DNA of 64,000 nt from positions 7,871,001-7,935,000 of the forward strand of contig JBAMJR010000053.1 of the NCBI GenBank assembly GCA_038501785.1, written 5' to 3'. The notes under the pieces are model-generated. The model was not told where the DNA came from. It searched no databases and was given only the letters and a program-made list of their open reading frames with translations. The first letter of the stretch is position 1. Each line of letters starts with the position of its first letter. The DNA comes from Myoxocephalus aenaeus. Taxonomy: Eukaryota > Chordata > Actinopteri > Perciformes > Cottidae. Position numbers and translations under genes: made by a program. This document shows, one piece after another, positions 1 through 11,849 of this stretch.

Positions 1-40
1 TTAGCAGATGCATATTATTGCATACGCACAATGATGACAT

Positions 41-956
41 TGTTGGGCCGTCTTGGCTGACATGACTCTTCAGTGTCGCGTGGCGGTCTGGGACAGTGTC
101 TGTGGCATGGCAGACCGGGGTGGTGGTTCCCATTGTTAAAAAGGGGGACAGTAAAGTGTGCTCCAATTATTGGGGTATCACACTGCTCAGCCTTCCCATG
201 AAGGTGTATTCCAGGGTGCTGGAAAGGAGGCTCCGACTAATTGTCTAACCTTGAATTCGGGAGGATCGATGCAGATTCCGTCCTGGCCGTGGAACAGTGG
301 ACCAGCTCTTTACCCTTGCAGGTCTGTTCTAGAGGTCATGGGAGGTTCCACCTCCTGTCTACATGTGTAGACGGCCTATGACCTTGTCCCCCCCAGAGAG
401 TCCTATGGCAATACAGGGTACCTGGGTCATTGCTACGAGCCATACGGTACTTGTATGACCACAGTGAGAACTGTGTCCGGATACTCGGCACAAAGTCAAG
501 CACATTTCAAGTGCATGTTGTCCAGGGTTGTCCCTTTGGTGTAGAGTGTCCGGTTTGGGGACCTCAGAATTGCAGCACTGCTTTTTGCAGATGATGCGGT
601 TCTATTGGCTCCTTCAGAATGCGACCTTCAGCACGCACTGGGGAAGTTTGCAGAGTGTGAAGTGGTCGGGATGAGTCAGGACCTCAGTAATCTGAGGCCA
701 TGGTTCTCTGTCGGAAAACGGAGGATTGCGAGTAAGTCATTGCCCCAAGCGAGGGAGTTCAAGTATCTCAGGGTAAAATGGAGTGTGAGATGGACAGGGG
801 ATTCGGAGCGGCGTCAGCAGGACTGCGGGCGCTGTGATAAAGAGATTTACCAGTCCATCTACGTTCTGACCCTCACCTACGGTCAGGAGCTTTGGGTAGT
901 GACCATAGGGCTTCTGGAACATAACCCTGGATAAGCGGAAGCTAATGGATGGATGG
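41..956 (+). mobile_element. Rex3 (RTE-clade) non-LTR retrotransposon, 5'-truncated and decayed
   Basis: This is a dead copy of a fish Rex3 LINE. Positions 108-127 read TGGCAGACCGGGGTGGTGGT, which I recognise as the motif used to detect Rex3. The conceptual translation shows the reverse-transcriptase landmarks in order: VVPIVKKGD near 120-150, GITLLSLP near 175-200, the catalytic block LLFADD (FADD at 584-595), then SIYVLTLTYGQELWVVT near 850-900. The pieces lie in different frames, so frameshifts and internal deletions have killed it. The endonuclease and 5' half are missing, which is usual after incomplete reverse transcription. The 3' end is the short Rex3 tail followed by (ATGG)n at about 944-956. 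The 9-mer ACAATGATG occurs at 28-36 and again at 957-965, and is a likely target-site duplication. Family call is firm; exact edges are good to about 10 bp. Confidence 0.9.
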
Positions 957-971
957 ACAATGATGTAACAT

Positions 972-1808
972 GTCCTCAAAATCTAACATTATCTATATTG
1001 GAAGACGTGCTTATAATCATATGATGGGATACCTACGTCATTCTGATCACACATAATTGAAATATAAATTAATCAGACATACTGCCTGGTACATTAATGT
1101 GCAAATATTTTTTATATTTATGTGAACTCCAGTGCACCATGAATGCATATTCATGGGATTAAGACCACTAAACTGAATCATATTTACAAAACTGCAACCA
1201 TGCACAGCTGCCATCATTGTCATTTATTTCACATGAGGTTTTGGTACATTAATGCACAATAGTTTTCACTCTCCTCACTACAGCCACAAACATTGTGTAT
1301 ATATGAACAGTGCAAACAATATGCCTATATTTATGTTTGTGCTTCTTGTCTGAGTGCAATGACTGCACCACTGCTGCTCTGCCTCTAGATGGCTTTCTAC
1401 TGCATCAATAGAGAATATTATTTGGGATAACATCACTGTGATCAAAGCATGAAAATGTTTCACTTTCCAATTTATTATGTGTTAAATCATAGGTTTCACA
1501 AGAAATTGATTTACAAAACAGCATTCAACACATTATAGACATTAATATTGAATGATTCACACTACTTTGATACTTAACAGATAAAAACCATTCGAATGGG
1601 GATTTCTGACAGTACACGAGTAAGTAGTAAGCAAGCAAGTCTAAATGCAGTCAGTTAGACACAGTGGAAGTGTCTCTTCATTAATTGGTGAGCAGCATCT
1701 GTGTGTTGAATGTGGTATTGTAGTCTGACAGAGGGTTGAAAATCGAAAATCACTCGTACAATAAAGTTGAAGTTAACATACACACAAATACAATATGCTT
1801 TTATCCAC
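972..1808. other. No gene seen; AT-rich unique sequence with a minus-strand AATAAA
   Basis: No recognisable coding or RNA gene. On the minus strand the sequence at 1471-1476 reads AATAAA. It lies about 340 bp beyond the stop of the minus-strand open frame that ends at 1809, so it could be a polyadenylation signal if that frame is transcribed. A single hexamer is expected often by chance in DNA this AT-rich. Confidence 0.4.
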
Positions 1809-2229
1809 TTAAGATATCCAGGAGTCTATCAATACACGGTCCATGTAAACACACTTGATCAGTGAAATTAATCTCTGAGGTAGATGTCTGGGGATCACTT
1901 GTTCAATTGATCCATGGTGGGCAGCTGATATATGGATCATGCATTTCAACAGATCTGTCCCATACACGAGTGTTTTCTCACTGAGAGAGACTTGGACAGT
2001 TGTATTGTTGACACAAACAGGATTATTGGTATGCAACATCCCCTGTAACAACTACACAGACTGCATCTGCTGATTGGATCAATGGGATGGTGCACGACTC
2101 CACAATAACATTGGTGTTAAATCGTACCCATGGCCCACAAACAGGGACATTCCCTATCACCCAGTAAGACCAGTCACGCATTAAAACATCTGCACCAAAC
2201 AGGCAACGTAGCTGCTCAAACAGCAGCAA
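1809..2229 (-). pseudogene. Two overlapping unassigned minus-strand open frames beside the CpG-rich block
   Basis: Two minus-strand frames overlap by about 30 bp: one at 2229-2023, the next at 2051-1809 in another frame. The first has no ATG at its edge (it opens with TTG; the first internal ATG is near 2182) and includes the stretch VIGNVPVCGPWVRFNTN. The second contains VNNTTVQVSLSEKTLVYGTD and ends at a stop at 1809. About 25 bp upstream of the first frame, in a third frame, an ATG gives MSANVAAV and then a stop. This could be a small gene with two frameshifts, a decayed gene, a first exon cut by unseen splicing, or chance. I do not recognise the protein and assign no function. Location next to a likely promoter is the main reason for listing it. 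Confidence 0.25.
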
Positions 2230-2920
2230 CGTTAGCAGACATGCCGGGTCGGTTCACACCGACTACCAAACAGAGCTAAGCTAGCAATGTCATACATTTA
2301 GCTAATACGCTAGCTAGCTAACCATTTGGCGGTGCAGCTTCGGTCATCTGAATGGACATTAGCTGTGATCGTGAACGGCAACACCTCCCCGATGTTGGGA
2401 CTCTGAACAAAGTCGATTTCAGCGTGCAACGAAAGGCAGCCCAGTTAAACCTGGCGCAACATTAGCAAGCTAGCGTGAAACCCGCGCAATACGAAACAAA
2501 ACAGAGCGCTACGACAGGCCCAGCGGCCTGCATGCCATCCACAGCTATTCTACTCTTTATGATCGTGTTGTTAGAAACATGATTCCTCTTTAAAAAAGCC
2601 AGAAATGTATCAAAACCGCGTTTCGGTCAACATCACAACAATCTGCATCTTTCACTCCCCCAAACGCTGCCGGGTTCGGTGGTGCGGCTGCGCCGGGGCT
2701 GAAATAGATGGAGATTGCGCGGTAGGGCACTAACCTCAGAGCGGCTGCGCTACTTCGGGCCTGCGCTGTACAGTGGGGATGGAACCGAGCTCTAATGGCC
2801 GACAGAGGGGAGCCAGCAGCAAACACAGCGAGCAGACCGCGCACACAACAGTGATCTGCACTAGTGATGCCTTCAGGTGCTCGTCCCGAGCCTCACTCTC
2901 ATACAGTCACGATGCACACA
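2200..2920. promoter_or_regulatory. CpG-rich block, candidate promoter
   Basis: CpG dinucleotides are dense here (for example around 2240-2275, 2330-2425, 2465-2530, 2615-2720 and 2735-2850) and are scarce in the kilobases on either side. This is the pattern of a vertebrate promoter-type CpG island. The GCTAGCTAGCTA-like stretch near 2310-2322 often appears near fish 5' untranslated regions. Direction is uncertain. The minus-strand frames at 1.8-2.2 kb would be directly downstream on one side, and the candidate exon at 4530-4578 on the other, so a bidirectional promoter is possible. No TATA box stands out. Confidence 0.5.
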
Positions 2921-2959
2921 CTCGTGCGTTCATTTTTTTAAGCGACTTTAGCTAAAAGA

Positions 2960-4529
2960 CTGGAGAGAAACGCTATTATAGAGGGTTGTTTATTCCTTTC
3001 GTTGCACCAAAAAAAGACACATTGGACGCACTACGTATGTTGACGTAACGGAATAGTCAGAACAAATGCGTTAGCATTATAAACGGTTTTTTACTTACAT
3101 ACGTTTTTATACCAATACTGTATTTCCACATATTAAGACATGTAACAAAAATGTATAGTCTTGGAAGTGTTTGCAGTTGTTGCCAAGCCAGTGCAATATT
3201 AATTATGTAAAGGTAAAACATTGGTGAAATAGAAACGCAACATGACAAATGTGAACCACAAATGTTTAGGCAAAGCAGGGCGAGTATTTTTGTATAGTAG
3301 CCTTCATTTTATGCAATAATCGTTATAACGCGTTTATATAATGCACTGAAACATTAAAAGTGGTATTGTACGTGTCTCTATTTCTATCACAGTGATTGTG
3401 ATTTCATATAAAATCCATATTGGTCATTCATCCGCCATTAATTAATGGATTATATTTCCGATAGTTATTGAACGCCACATAAGACCAGGGAAACCACGCC
3501 CCTTTCCACTGACACGATGAACTCAACTGAAGCGCGACACAGACCATCGTGTTGTAAAGTTATCTGCTTGTCTGGCAACAATCATACAACTAAAACTAAA
3601 ACAGTTGAGGTTAGTTATGTAGCGTGAGTGTTGAACAAGATTAATTAATTAACATTAATCTTTTTTTTTATGAAAACGTCACTACCAACAAAAGAGCAAA
3701 TGATGCTGGATCAAAACGAACTTTCCAATTACTCCAATTAGCAACACCTGTGTCATGTAACTAGGCATGCTGTATCATATTCTACACGAAGCTGTTGATT
3801 TCCCCCAAGAGGTTAGTAGCATTTCTGTACAAAATAATGTTTCTAATGGATCGACCAGCTGACAAATAACGTTATATTCTGGTGCATAACTAGGCAAAGG
3901 TAGCGAAGGTTATATAATGTAAGGTATTTTTCAAAACTGTTTTAGAGAAACTTTATGATAATTTTGGAGGCTGCAGTTTGTACTGCTTTATAGAGAAAGG
4001 GTTTTTATTATTTAGCCTACCCTCATTGATATTATTGGGGTTAACCAAAATATTAGAAACACAATTAAACAGAAGCACAACAACTCCAACATGATCATGA
4101 AAGTCGAATCAACTCATCTCTGAAACAGTTGTAACCAGAACGAAACATTAGCATTGGTGACAGGACTGTTGTAAGAGGCTGCATTGGTTTGAGCTGGCTG
4201 CGCCTAATAAACTGGCCACTGAGTGTCTATGATATTTAAGTTTATCTTAGAGAGACTCTCATGAAAGTGTGGCCTCTTCTCTTATAGCTTCACATACTCA
4301 AGAGCCAATCACTTACCACATGTGGCAGTGATGTCAAAGACATTTGGAAGGTGAAAATCCCTTAATCTCATTGCCGGTTAACTGCTACTATATACTGTAT
4401 AATAGCATGTGATGTGTTTCAGTGTTCGTGAAGGACTAAACGTATCCCTGACATGGGCCATTTTTTCCTGTATTAGTTTACTGGACTGTCCTGATGATAT
4501 ACACCTTACTCACGTTGTACTCCAAACAG
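2960..4529. other. No gene seen between the CpG-rich block and the candidate exon
   Basis: AT-rich unique sequence without a recognisable repeat or open frame. If the CpG-rich block drives a plus-strand transcript, this would be its first intron. Confidence 0.4.
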
Positions 4530-4578
4530 ACAACTTCAGTGATGCTACAAGGTGAAAGATCCGTGGAAGAGCAGAAAG
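4530..4578 (+). CDS. Candidate small exon with start codon (MLQGERSVEEQK)
   Basis: A CAG acceptor ends at 4529. The segment then carries an ATG at 4542-4544, twelve sense codons reading MLQGERSVEEQK plus one extra base, and a consensus donor AAAG|GTAAGT with GT at 4579-4580. The ATG context (TTCAGTG before it) is acceptable but not strong, and the polypyrimidine tract before the acceptor is only moderate. It lies 1.6 kb downstream of the CpG-rich block on the same strand, as a second exon carrying the start codon would. I do not recognise the peptide and see no matching downstream exon, so this is a hypothesis. A consensus donor in 64 kb is not rare by chance. Confidence 0.25.
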
Positions 4579-7288
4579 GTAAGTTTCTGACAATTTTGTA
4601 TCTTTCCCTTGCATTGTATTCCTACTAAACTTCACTACTCTTTAAAAAAAAAAAAAAAAAAACGATGTTCCAATGACAGACCAGCTTCCACAACTTGAAT
4701 CTCATCTCAAGGGGGCAGCATTGCATTACAAATCTCACTTTGAACTCAGCCTCTCAACTTAGTTTTTAACAGGAGATGGCAGTGAGGCATCATTGATGCG
4801 GCTCTTTGCAGGTGCCCTGGCTTGCATTCAAGATGATGGATGTTTTACATTAGCGTGTGGTGACAGCAGCTTATGTTTGTGCATCACTAAATGTCAGCCA
4901 GTATCATATTCAAAAATCTGGCAGGAGAGAAGCAGAGTGTTACTCCACATTTACAGCTTCCATACTGTGTAACTGACCTTCATACTACATTGTCTCTCTG
5001 TCTTTGCTTTCAACATCTGCAGACAGGATGCCACATAATCAGTATATCAGCGTCTCCTAATGCTACATGAGTGACAAACGTATGGTCAGAAACAGATGGG
5101 TATACTTTACACTGTTTAGAGTTTACGAGGAATGTGTTGAGTTTGCCAAAAATCCAGCTTTGGGATGTTTGGTTAGTCCTGCCATTTATATATATGTATG
5201 TATGTATGCATATGCAATGCTTTGGTCACTACCTTGAATTCTTGTCTGTAGATCCTCTTAGAAAAGTTGTAGCTACTTGGAGGGTATTGATTTAGCATTC
5301 ATTCAATTTATTTCTCAAGGGCACTGCAGTGGGAAACTGTTTTTGTTGAGCAGGTGATCGTGTGACGTAGATGCAGAGAAAAGCTGGAGTGTGTTAATGA
5401 ACCAAGGTCCTATTATTTGGTCCTATTCTGCCTTCTCCACTCTGGGCTGTGGTTGGGTATAGATAAGGTTTACAGCCTGCGGGTCCGGAATCAATAATGG
5501 ATGTAATTGGTGAGGTGGAAGTGAGGATAATTGAAGGTAATTGTGTGGACCGTCACAAGACTATGAGAGAGGTCAAGACAAGAGTAGTAGTAGAAGAAGA
5601 GAATAAGCAGGTGGTGGGGATGGGTAAAGAGAAGGATTCTGTAGTCTAACTATAGCTAATGTACAGTATATAACATCGGCGTAGTACCAACCTTTCACTA
5701 TGGTCTAGCTGTAACTAGACATTATTTTAGGTACAAATACAATATTTATCAAACTAAATCACAAATTGTAGCTCCAACAAGGTATTCATCTTTCCTTAAA
5801 CCACATACATTTATTTTATTCGCTCACGTAAAGTTCTTGTGTTGCGTACGATTACTTCTTCACCCCCAGGAAGCAACAAGTTGGAATTCTCTCAGAGAAA
5901 CTTGCTCTCAAATATTAAGCTAGATCTTTCCCTATTGCTTCCTTTCTTTCTCTCCGTCTTTACCATCAGTATAAAGCAGAATAGACCAGTTTGGTTGGTA
6001 AACATGAGCATGTTGTGTACAGCTTACAGATGTTTCCTTACCTGTATTTCAAACTTAAGTTGATAAGAGTGCCTGCCATTTGGAGCTGCAGGTTTTGCCT
6101 TGCAAAAAAGAGTTGTTTGGTTTTCAGATCTGTGTGAAGTCTCTTGGTTTCCCAGTTAATCTTCAGTCCAATACAATTCCTAAATATTTCTCTTATCACC
6201 TATAGTCCCATGCATGTGGTTTTCTCTTCTCAGACAAGATAGAAACAGGCAACTGTTTAAATCTCTAGCCCGCTAGTGTGCATCAGCCTGGAGTAAAAGT
6301 GTAGGACTTAACGGCAACTGGCATTCTCAGTGTTCCTTTGGTTATGTGTACCTTTATATCAATTCAGTGAGCAAACAACACAAGCAATACTGAATAAATG
6401 TCCTTGATTATGAAGTATATTCCTTTCTCCAAGGTTGTTGGATGTTCCAGGGGTTCTTACAGGTGGAATATTCTGCATTAGCAGCAGGGGGCACTGCAGT
6501 ACCATGCATTGCACCAAAACTGAACTGCTGTAGAAACTGTATAACTGCTCTGCAGAGTCATGCCCACTGAATGAATGATACGTTCATTCATATTTCACTC
6601 CGAGAACATTCAGAGATTACTTCCATTTAATATCTTGGGGCAAAATGAATCCTAGATCGAAACTATGTTATCTTTCTGTGGATTAGATCGAATGTATGGG
6701 TGTGCTTTGCAGTTGAATTTACATCCACTTGCAGAAAGTAAATTGTGTGTAAGTAATAAATAAATGAACGGATGCATCTAGTGGAACCTTGAAAGTACAA
6801 CACATTGTCGTATTGTACACTATATGAAAGTAACACCATTGCAGCATCGGTACAGGTTTCTCCAATTTGACCAACTAAAGGGCTGAAGGCACTCTGTAGA
6901 ATGTTATGTCCCCATGCTCAACGATTTAAGAGCCTGATCAATACTGTTTTTTTATGGCTCTCAAGTTTGAAAAAATGTTGTTCCTCCAATTATTTGCACA
7001 AATCTGTGATAGGTTACTTTGCTGCAGACTTGCATAAACAAACATCCGCTAAACAAACTTTGTATTGATGAAAGTGTTTTTTAATTACCTCAAGTACTTA
7101 CCTTTGTGTTAAACTATTATTGATTTTTTGCATATGGGCCAATATATCAGCAGATTTATTCTTTTACTCTTTAACAATTGTCATATAGCCTAAAAATAAC
7201 ATAAATGGTTCTTGGAGAATACAAGGACTTCAGATAGGTAAATGGGAGCAGTGGTTGGATTGACAAACTAAAGCGTGAGAAATTTTGG
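4579..7288. other. No gene seen; possible intron
   Basis: AT-rich unique sequence. It holds an A19 run at 4644-4662, a short TATG-type repeat near 5193-5210, and a GTAGTAGTAGAAGAAGA stretch near 5585-5600. No coding segment with both splice sites was recognised. Confidence 0.4.
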
Positions 7289-7507
7289 GTGGGTAGGTGT
7301 AATTGCATTGATACAACATCAATCACTTGCTTTGATGTCGCAGCCAAGTGTTTCCAGGTGAGCACGCAACTTCACAGCTCTCCTGTCATTGGCTGGCTCA
7401 GAAGTAGCCGCTCCAGCATTTCTTGTAGATCCCACTCCCTGGAGGATCTGGTGAAGGATGTTGTCAGTGATGAATGCTTTCTGCAATTTAACCAGATATT
7501 AGATTGA
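7289..7507 (+). other. Unassigned open frame, possible short coding piece
   Basis: An open frame whose C-terminal half looks protein-like, with a serine-rich stretch followed by HSLEDLVKDVVSDECFLQF and a stop at 7505-7507. A CAG acceptor-like site lies near 7376, just before the most protein-like part, and a CCAG|GTGAGC donor-like site lies near 7356 just upstream of it. No family is recognised, and the frame is short enough to arise by chance. It could equally be a conserved non-coding block. Confidence 0.15.
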
Positions 7508-10100
7508 AAGTTACTTCACTGTAAATCACCATTCTGCTGGAAGGGAATGTGAATAGATGTAGAACATTTAAAGTATCTCACATAGATGGAAATCAGTGAT
7601 ATTATGGTTCTAGTTTTCTGTGTTCACCTGCTGCAAGATGCATATTTCTTCATGTTTCTGTCTCACACCAAGCTCCTGCTCGCCTGCTCGCTCCCTTTTA
7701 TCTTTTTCTTTTGAATATGTTCTTTAACTATCAGCATAATTTGAAACCGTGAGTTTGCCACTGTATATGAGTTTGAAAGAGAAAGGAGGAAGAGTAGTGT
7801 TTTCATTACAGATAATCAAGCCGAGGCTTTGCTTTTCAACAGCACAGCCTGTTGTCAATAGAAACAGGACTGTGGAGAGGGTGATAATAAAGGACAAGAA
7901 AAATGGGTTGACGGGAAAAACAAGCAGCAATTGTAAAGGGAAGACATACTGAAACAACGATCAGTGAGCTGTCTCTCTATCAAGTGTCTGTCTCTTTCCT
8001 CCTTCACGATGTGCTCCCATGCCTCGTTGGAAATGCATTGTAGGTAATGAACCTGTTTATAGACTCATTATTACAGTATTCAGCATTAGCACAAGGTGTC
8101 GTGGCGAGGAGAATTGACATTTGAGAATTATGCAGGGTGGAATATTATTGCCATGAATCTGTATACTTTGACGTAAAAAGATATTTCGCAGGTGTACTCT
8201 GATGTCTCTTCACACATGCTGATTGTTGAGACCAAGATAATTGGGCCCCTGTCGGCTTGTGTTGTGCCATGAATGCTTGTTTAACACCTGTCAAACAGGG
8301 GAGTATAGCCTCATAAAGCCAGGCTGCTGTACAACTACAGCAAGCTCAGTTTTTTTTTACTGCTAAATTGAACATCATGAGCTAAGCAGAAATTGTGAGC
8401 TAGTGTGTTGCTCGGCTAAGACCAGCAAGACACCGTGTACAAGTTCCTACCAGCTGTTTATAATTTAACTTCAAAGACCGAGAACTGGCAAGAAAATATA
8501 CGCAAGAAGATATGAAAGTTTATCTTCCCTCCTCAATCTCTGCTGTGCTAAGTTTAGTGTATACTTGTGGGAGTGACATGGTCATATTTTTTTAATTTTT
8601 TTAAATAATAATAATTATCATTGTTCTCCCAGCACCTGTCAAGCCAGATACTTGTGTGGTTAGCAAGAGAAGGGGAGACGGGAACAATCTGCTTCCAACT
8701 AAAACTGGTTCAGTTTTATGTCTTCGTCCATATTGTAGGGAGTTATTGTCTCTGACTCTACCTGTGTTGCCTGGCATTGCATCTGCATAATCACAAGAGT
8801 CTCCTGAGCTTCAGCAGTATGTTTACAACCCAACCAGTCACATTTTTCACGCCCTGCAGGAGTCTGGTAAGCCTAGTTGAAATTCCATTTACGCAATAAA
8901 TACCCAGCATGAAATTCTATTAGTTACAAACTGTGCACTAACACCATGACCTTAATTCTTGTTGAGCTGTAACATAAAACATGGTAATAGATTCACCTGT
9001 TTTAACACATGGTTAACTGCTTGGAAGAAGTGCATATTTTGATGCCGGTGAGTCAGTCCGTCATACTTCTCTTTGATTTAATGAGCCTGATTAAGTTTTG
9101 ACTCAGTTCTCCTCTTAGTTTGGTGTGTCCCCCCCCCCAAAAAAAAATTCAGTGACAGGGACTGCTGTTCTCATGCTGGGTGCTTGTCGAGTAGAACGGT
9201 GCAATAAAGCATAATTCTCCGTGATCCTCAAGACTGGTTGTCTTGTCATATCTCACTAGATGTGTTACCATGCCATTAAGCACTTTACTCCACACTTACT
9301 CGACAGGTCAACTCTTTGCCATCAAAGTAACCTTTCTTGTTCTTACAGTATCTCCCAAACTACTGGGCTACACCGTCAAATCTGCTTCGCACTACAACCA
9401 ATGGCATTATCTCAGCCAAGATTCTCTGATGCTGATCCATTTAAAGCTGGAGAAAAAGAGCTGACTGAAGGCGAAAAGTAACTCCAGTCACTTTTACTGT
9501 GTGTGTGCTTGTGCTGTCCTTCCTCTAATTGACCAGCTGTGGCTACGTGTTCTGCCTCCTTAAAACCCCCATTGATCCCATGGCCGTTTCACAACAGGCC
9601 TTATTGCTTTGCTTGTGCTCTCCGTTGCAGCCGTCTGTAACGGCTCTGAAGGGGAACGAGGGAAAAGGTGGGCTCTGTGATTGCAGAGTGAGGGAGAAGA
9701 GAAACCTTTCAGTGAGTGAGGGAAGCAAGTGGAGGAGAGAGAGATGGATGATAAGGGTCAGTCAGCTGGGGAATAGATGATCAGGAAGGTCAAGATGGGT
9801 GTGTTTTTGTCTTTTTATGGTCCCTTATGAAAACATTTCATATTGTAGATTAAATTTGATAGTATAGACCAAATCCTGTTTCTGGATCCTACTTGATACA
9901 ATGTGCAAGAATCAATACATTGATACCAGCACACATTAATTTCTAAAGATTTCCAATGATAAAAGCAGCATACAGAAGAATGTCCACAGTTTACGGTTAT
10001 TAAAAAGTAAATGTACCCACATTTCTTAAATGTCAAATTAACTGACAGTAATATAGGCTAAGTGGAGTACATTAATGTGTCACCATCTAAAATATATAAT
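7508..10100. other. No gene seen; AT-rich unique sequence
   Basis: No recognisable repeat or gene. A C-run followed by an A-run lies at about 9129-9148. Short open frames on both strands between 7.7 and 10.0 kb show no known motif. Confidence 0.4.
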
Positions 10101-10104
10101 TGCA

Positions 10105-10215
10105 GTGTCAAGTAGTCTGAAGTGCATGCCACATTTAACCTCATGGTCTGGGTTTGAATCTGCCCAATAACCTTTTGTCACCCCACTCGCTCTCAACTTC
10201 TTTGTCTTTGTAACT
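10105..10215 (+). repeat. tRNA-derived SINE fragment
   Basis: Around 10147-10160 the sequence GGGTTTGAATCTG matches a Pol III B-box (GGTTYGANTCY). It is followed by the CCTTTTGTCACCCCACTCGC-type stretch and pyrimidine-rich run that usually follow the B-box in a common fish SINE. The A-box half is degraded or absent. It is a fragment with no expected function. Confidence 0.45.
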
Positions 10216-10219
10216 GGAA

Positions 10220-11610
10220 AAATCTTGAAAAACAAATACAATTGTAATTGGCTTTGTCGGCTAAGGTCACAGAATGTGGTACTTTCAAACTTGGCTGACT
10301 TTGAATGCAAGCTTAAGCACATTTTCAAGGAGAGAAACTTGGGAAAGTCTTGGTTAACAGAATTCTGTTTTATAGTCAATGCAAAGATGGAACCCTGCCA
10401 AACATCTCATACCTCGGAGTTCCTCTTGCTCTCTAATATTATACGAACTTTGACCTTTCTTCCTCTAGGACTCTTCTTTGGGGTTGTGGGCCAGGGTCAA
10501 GGCCATTAAACCTGGCTTAATAAGCTGCTGAGCCCCCCCCACCCCCACAGGTCCATGGGAGGTCTGAAGGTCTAGAGTCAGCAAAGTCAGAGTCCGGTCC
10601 TGTCAGCAACCTTCAGAGAGGGTTTGCAGTGCGTCTCTGTAGCATATCTATCTTTATCGTGATACTTCCTGATGCATCCTGTTTCCTATTGATGGCCATT
10701 AACAGTTTTCTTTGGTATATTTCTGTTATATATGTATGGTAGTCAACAGCTAGAGACAAATATTGTGTATGAGAATGTGTCTCGTTAGCCTGTGTAGCCC
10801 AAACTACTACATCTTAAAAATGACTGAGGTGAGTGTATAGCTTTCCGTGAAATATATTGTGTTTTTTTTCTGAGTTTCAACAATACACAAAATGTGTGCA
10901 TTTCTCAGCCTCTTTTGTTTGTAGACGTGCTTGATTACACACTTCCATTTGCATCTGTGGAAATTGTGTGCCGTTTGTATTGCTTCCTGCATAGAGCTAT
11001 AACTTCCATTTATACTGTAGATATATACATTGTGTGGATTGATTCCTCACCCATTCTCTTTTTACTTTAGATTTAAATGCTTTGTCTCACCAAATGTCAT
11101 TACACTTTAAATGTTGTCGTCACATGTGTTCTGAAAGCAGTTGATCAAAATTAGCAATGCAGATGACAAAAAAACTCAACATGTTTAGCACTGGAGTTTG
11201 TTCTACAGTGTCTTACTCTTGTGAGTCAATGCATTTTTAATGTGGACTTATTTTCAACTGAATAATTTAGTGCTTGGTCAGCAGCAGGGGTTATCCAGAC
11301 TCTATCTGATGGGAAGAAAGAGCACAGGAGGTATATCCAGCACAGGAAATTTGAATGGATGTGAACATGCATATTGTAGCACTATGTGTACAACGGGTCT
11401 ATACAGAGTTTTTTTGTCTTACGATGTAGCAAGAGCTGTGGCAGTATAGTCATTAGAAATGGGCAGTTTATCTATGTATTGTAATTATTGTGTGGGATTG
11501 TGGAACGTCATGTTACAAATGTTGGTCTAAATATCAGTACCAACTAGTTACGTATTCATTCACTCCATTTCTGATGTCTGGGGGGAAGGTTTTCATACCT
11601 ACTGTATACA
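10220..11610. other. No gene seen
   Basis: Unique AT-rich sequence. The only low-complexity feature is a C-rich run near 10533-10549. Open frames here are short and lack recognisable motifs. Confidence 0.4.
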
Positions 11611-11618
11611 GTTTATAT

Positions 11619-11840
11619 TAGGGCTTAGTTGAATATTCGACTAATCGGTCATATTGGTCAACTAAGATTTTTTTTTTTTTATGCTTTTTCTTTCATGCTG
11701 ATTCACTTTATTCTAAGAAACATATGAACACATCTCTGGTAAACACAAAATTTAGTGCTTTTTTGTGAATCTTTGAGGAGAAACTTGTTAAGTTGATTAA
11801 TTTATTTGACTGAGAATTTCTTTGGTCAAGGACAGCCCAA
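11619..11840. mobile_element. hAT-type MITE, 222 bp, with 8-bp target duplication
   Basis: The left end TAGGGCT and the right end AGCCCAA are inverted with one mismatch. Subterminal stretches are also inverted: GACTAATCGGTC and CAACTAAGATTTTTT on the left against TTGACTGAGAATTTCTTTGG on the right. The flanks GTTTATAT (11611-11618) and GTATATAT (11841-11848) match at 7 of 8 bases, the 8-bp duplication expected of hAT insertion. It is too short to encode a transposase and must have moved using one supplied elsewhere. The TAGGGCT...GACTAATCG type is widespread in fish. Confidence 0.75.
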
Positions 11841-11849
11841 GTATATATC

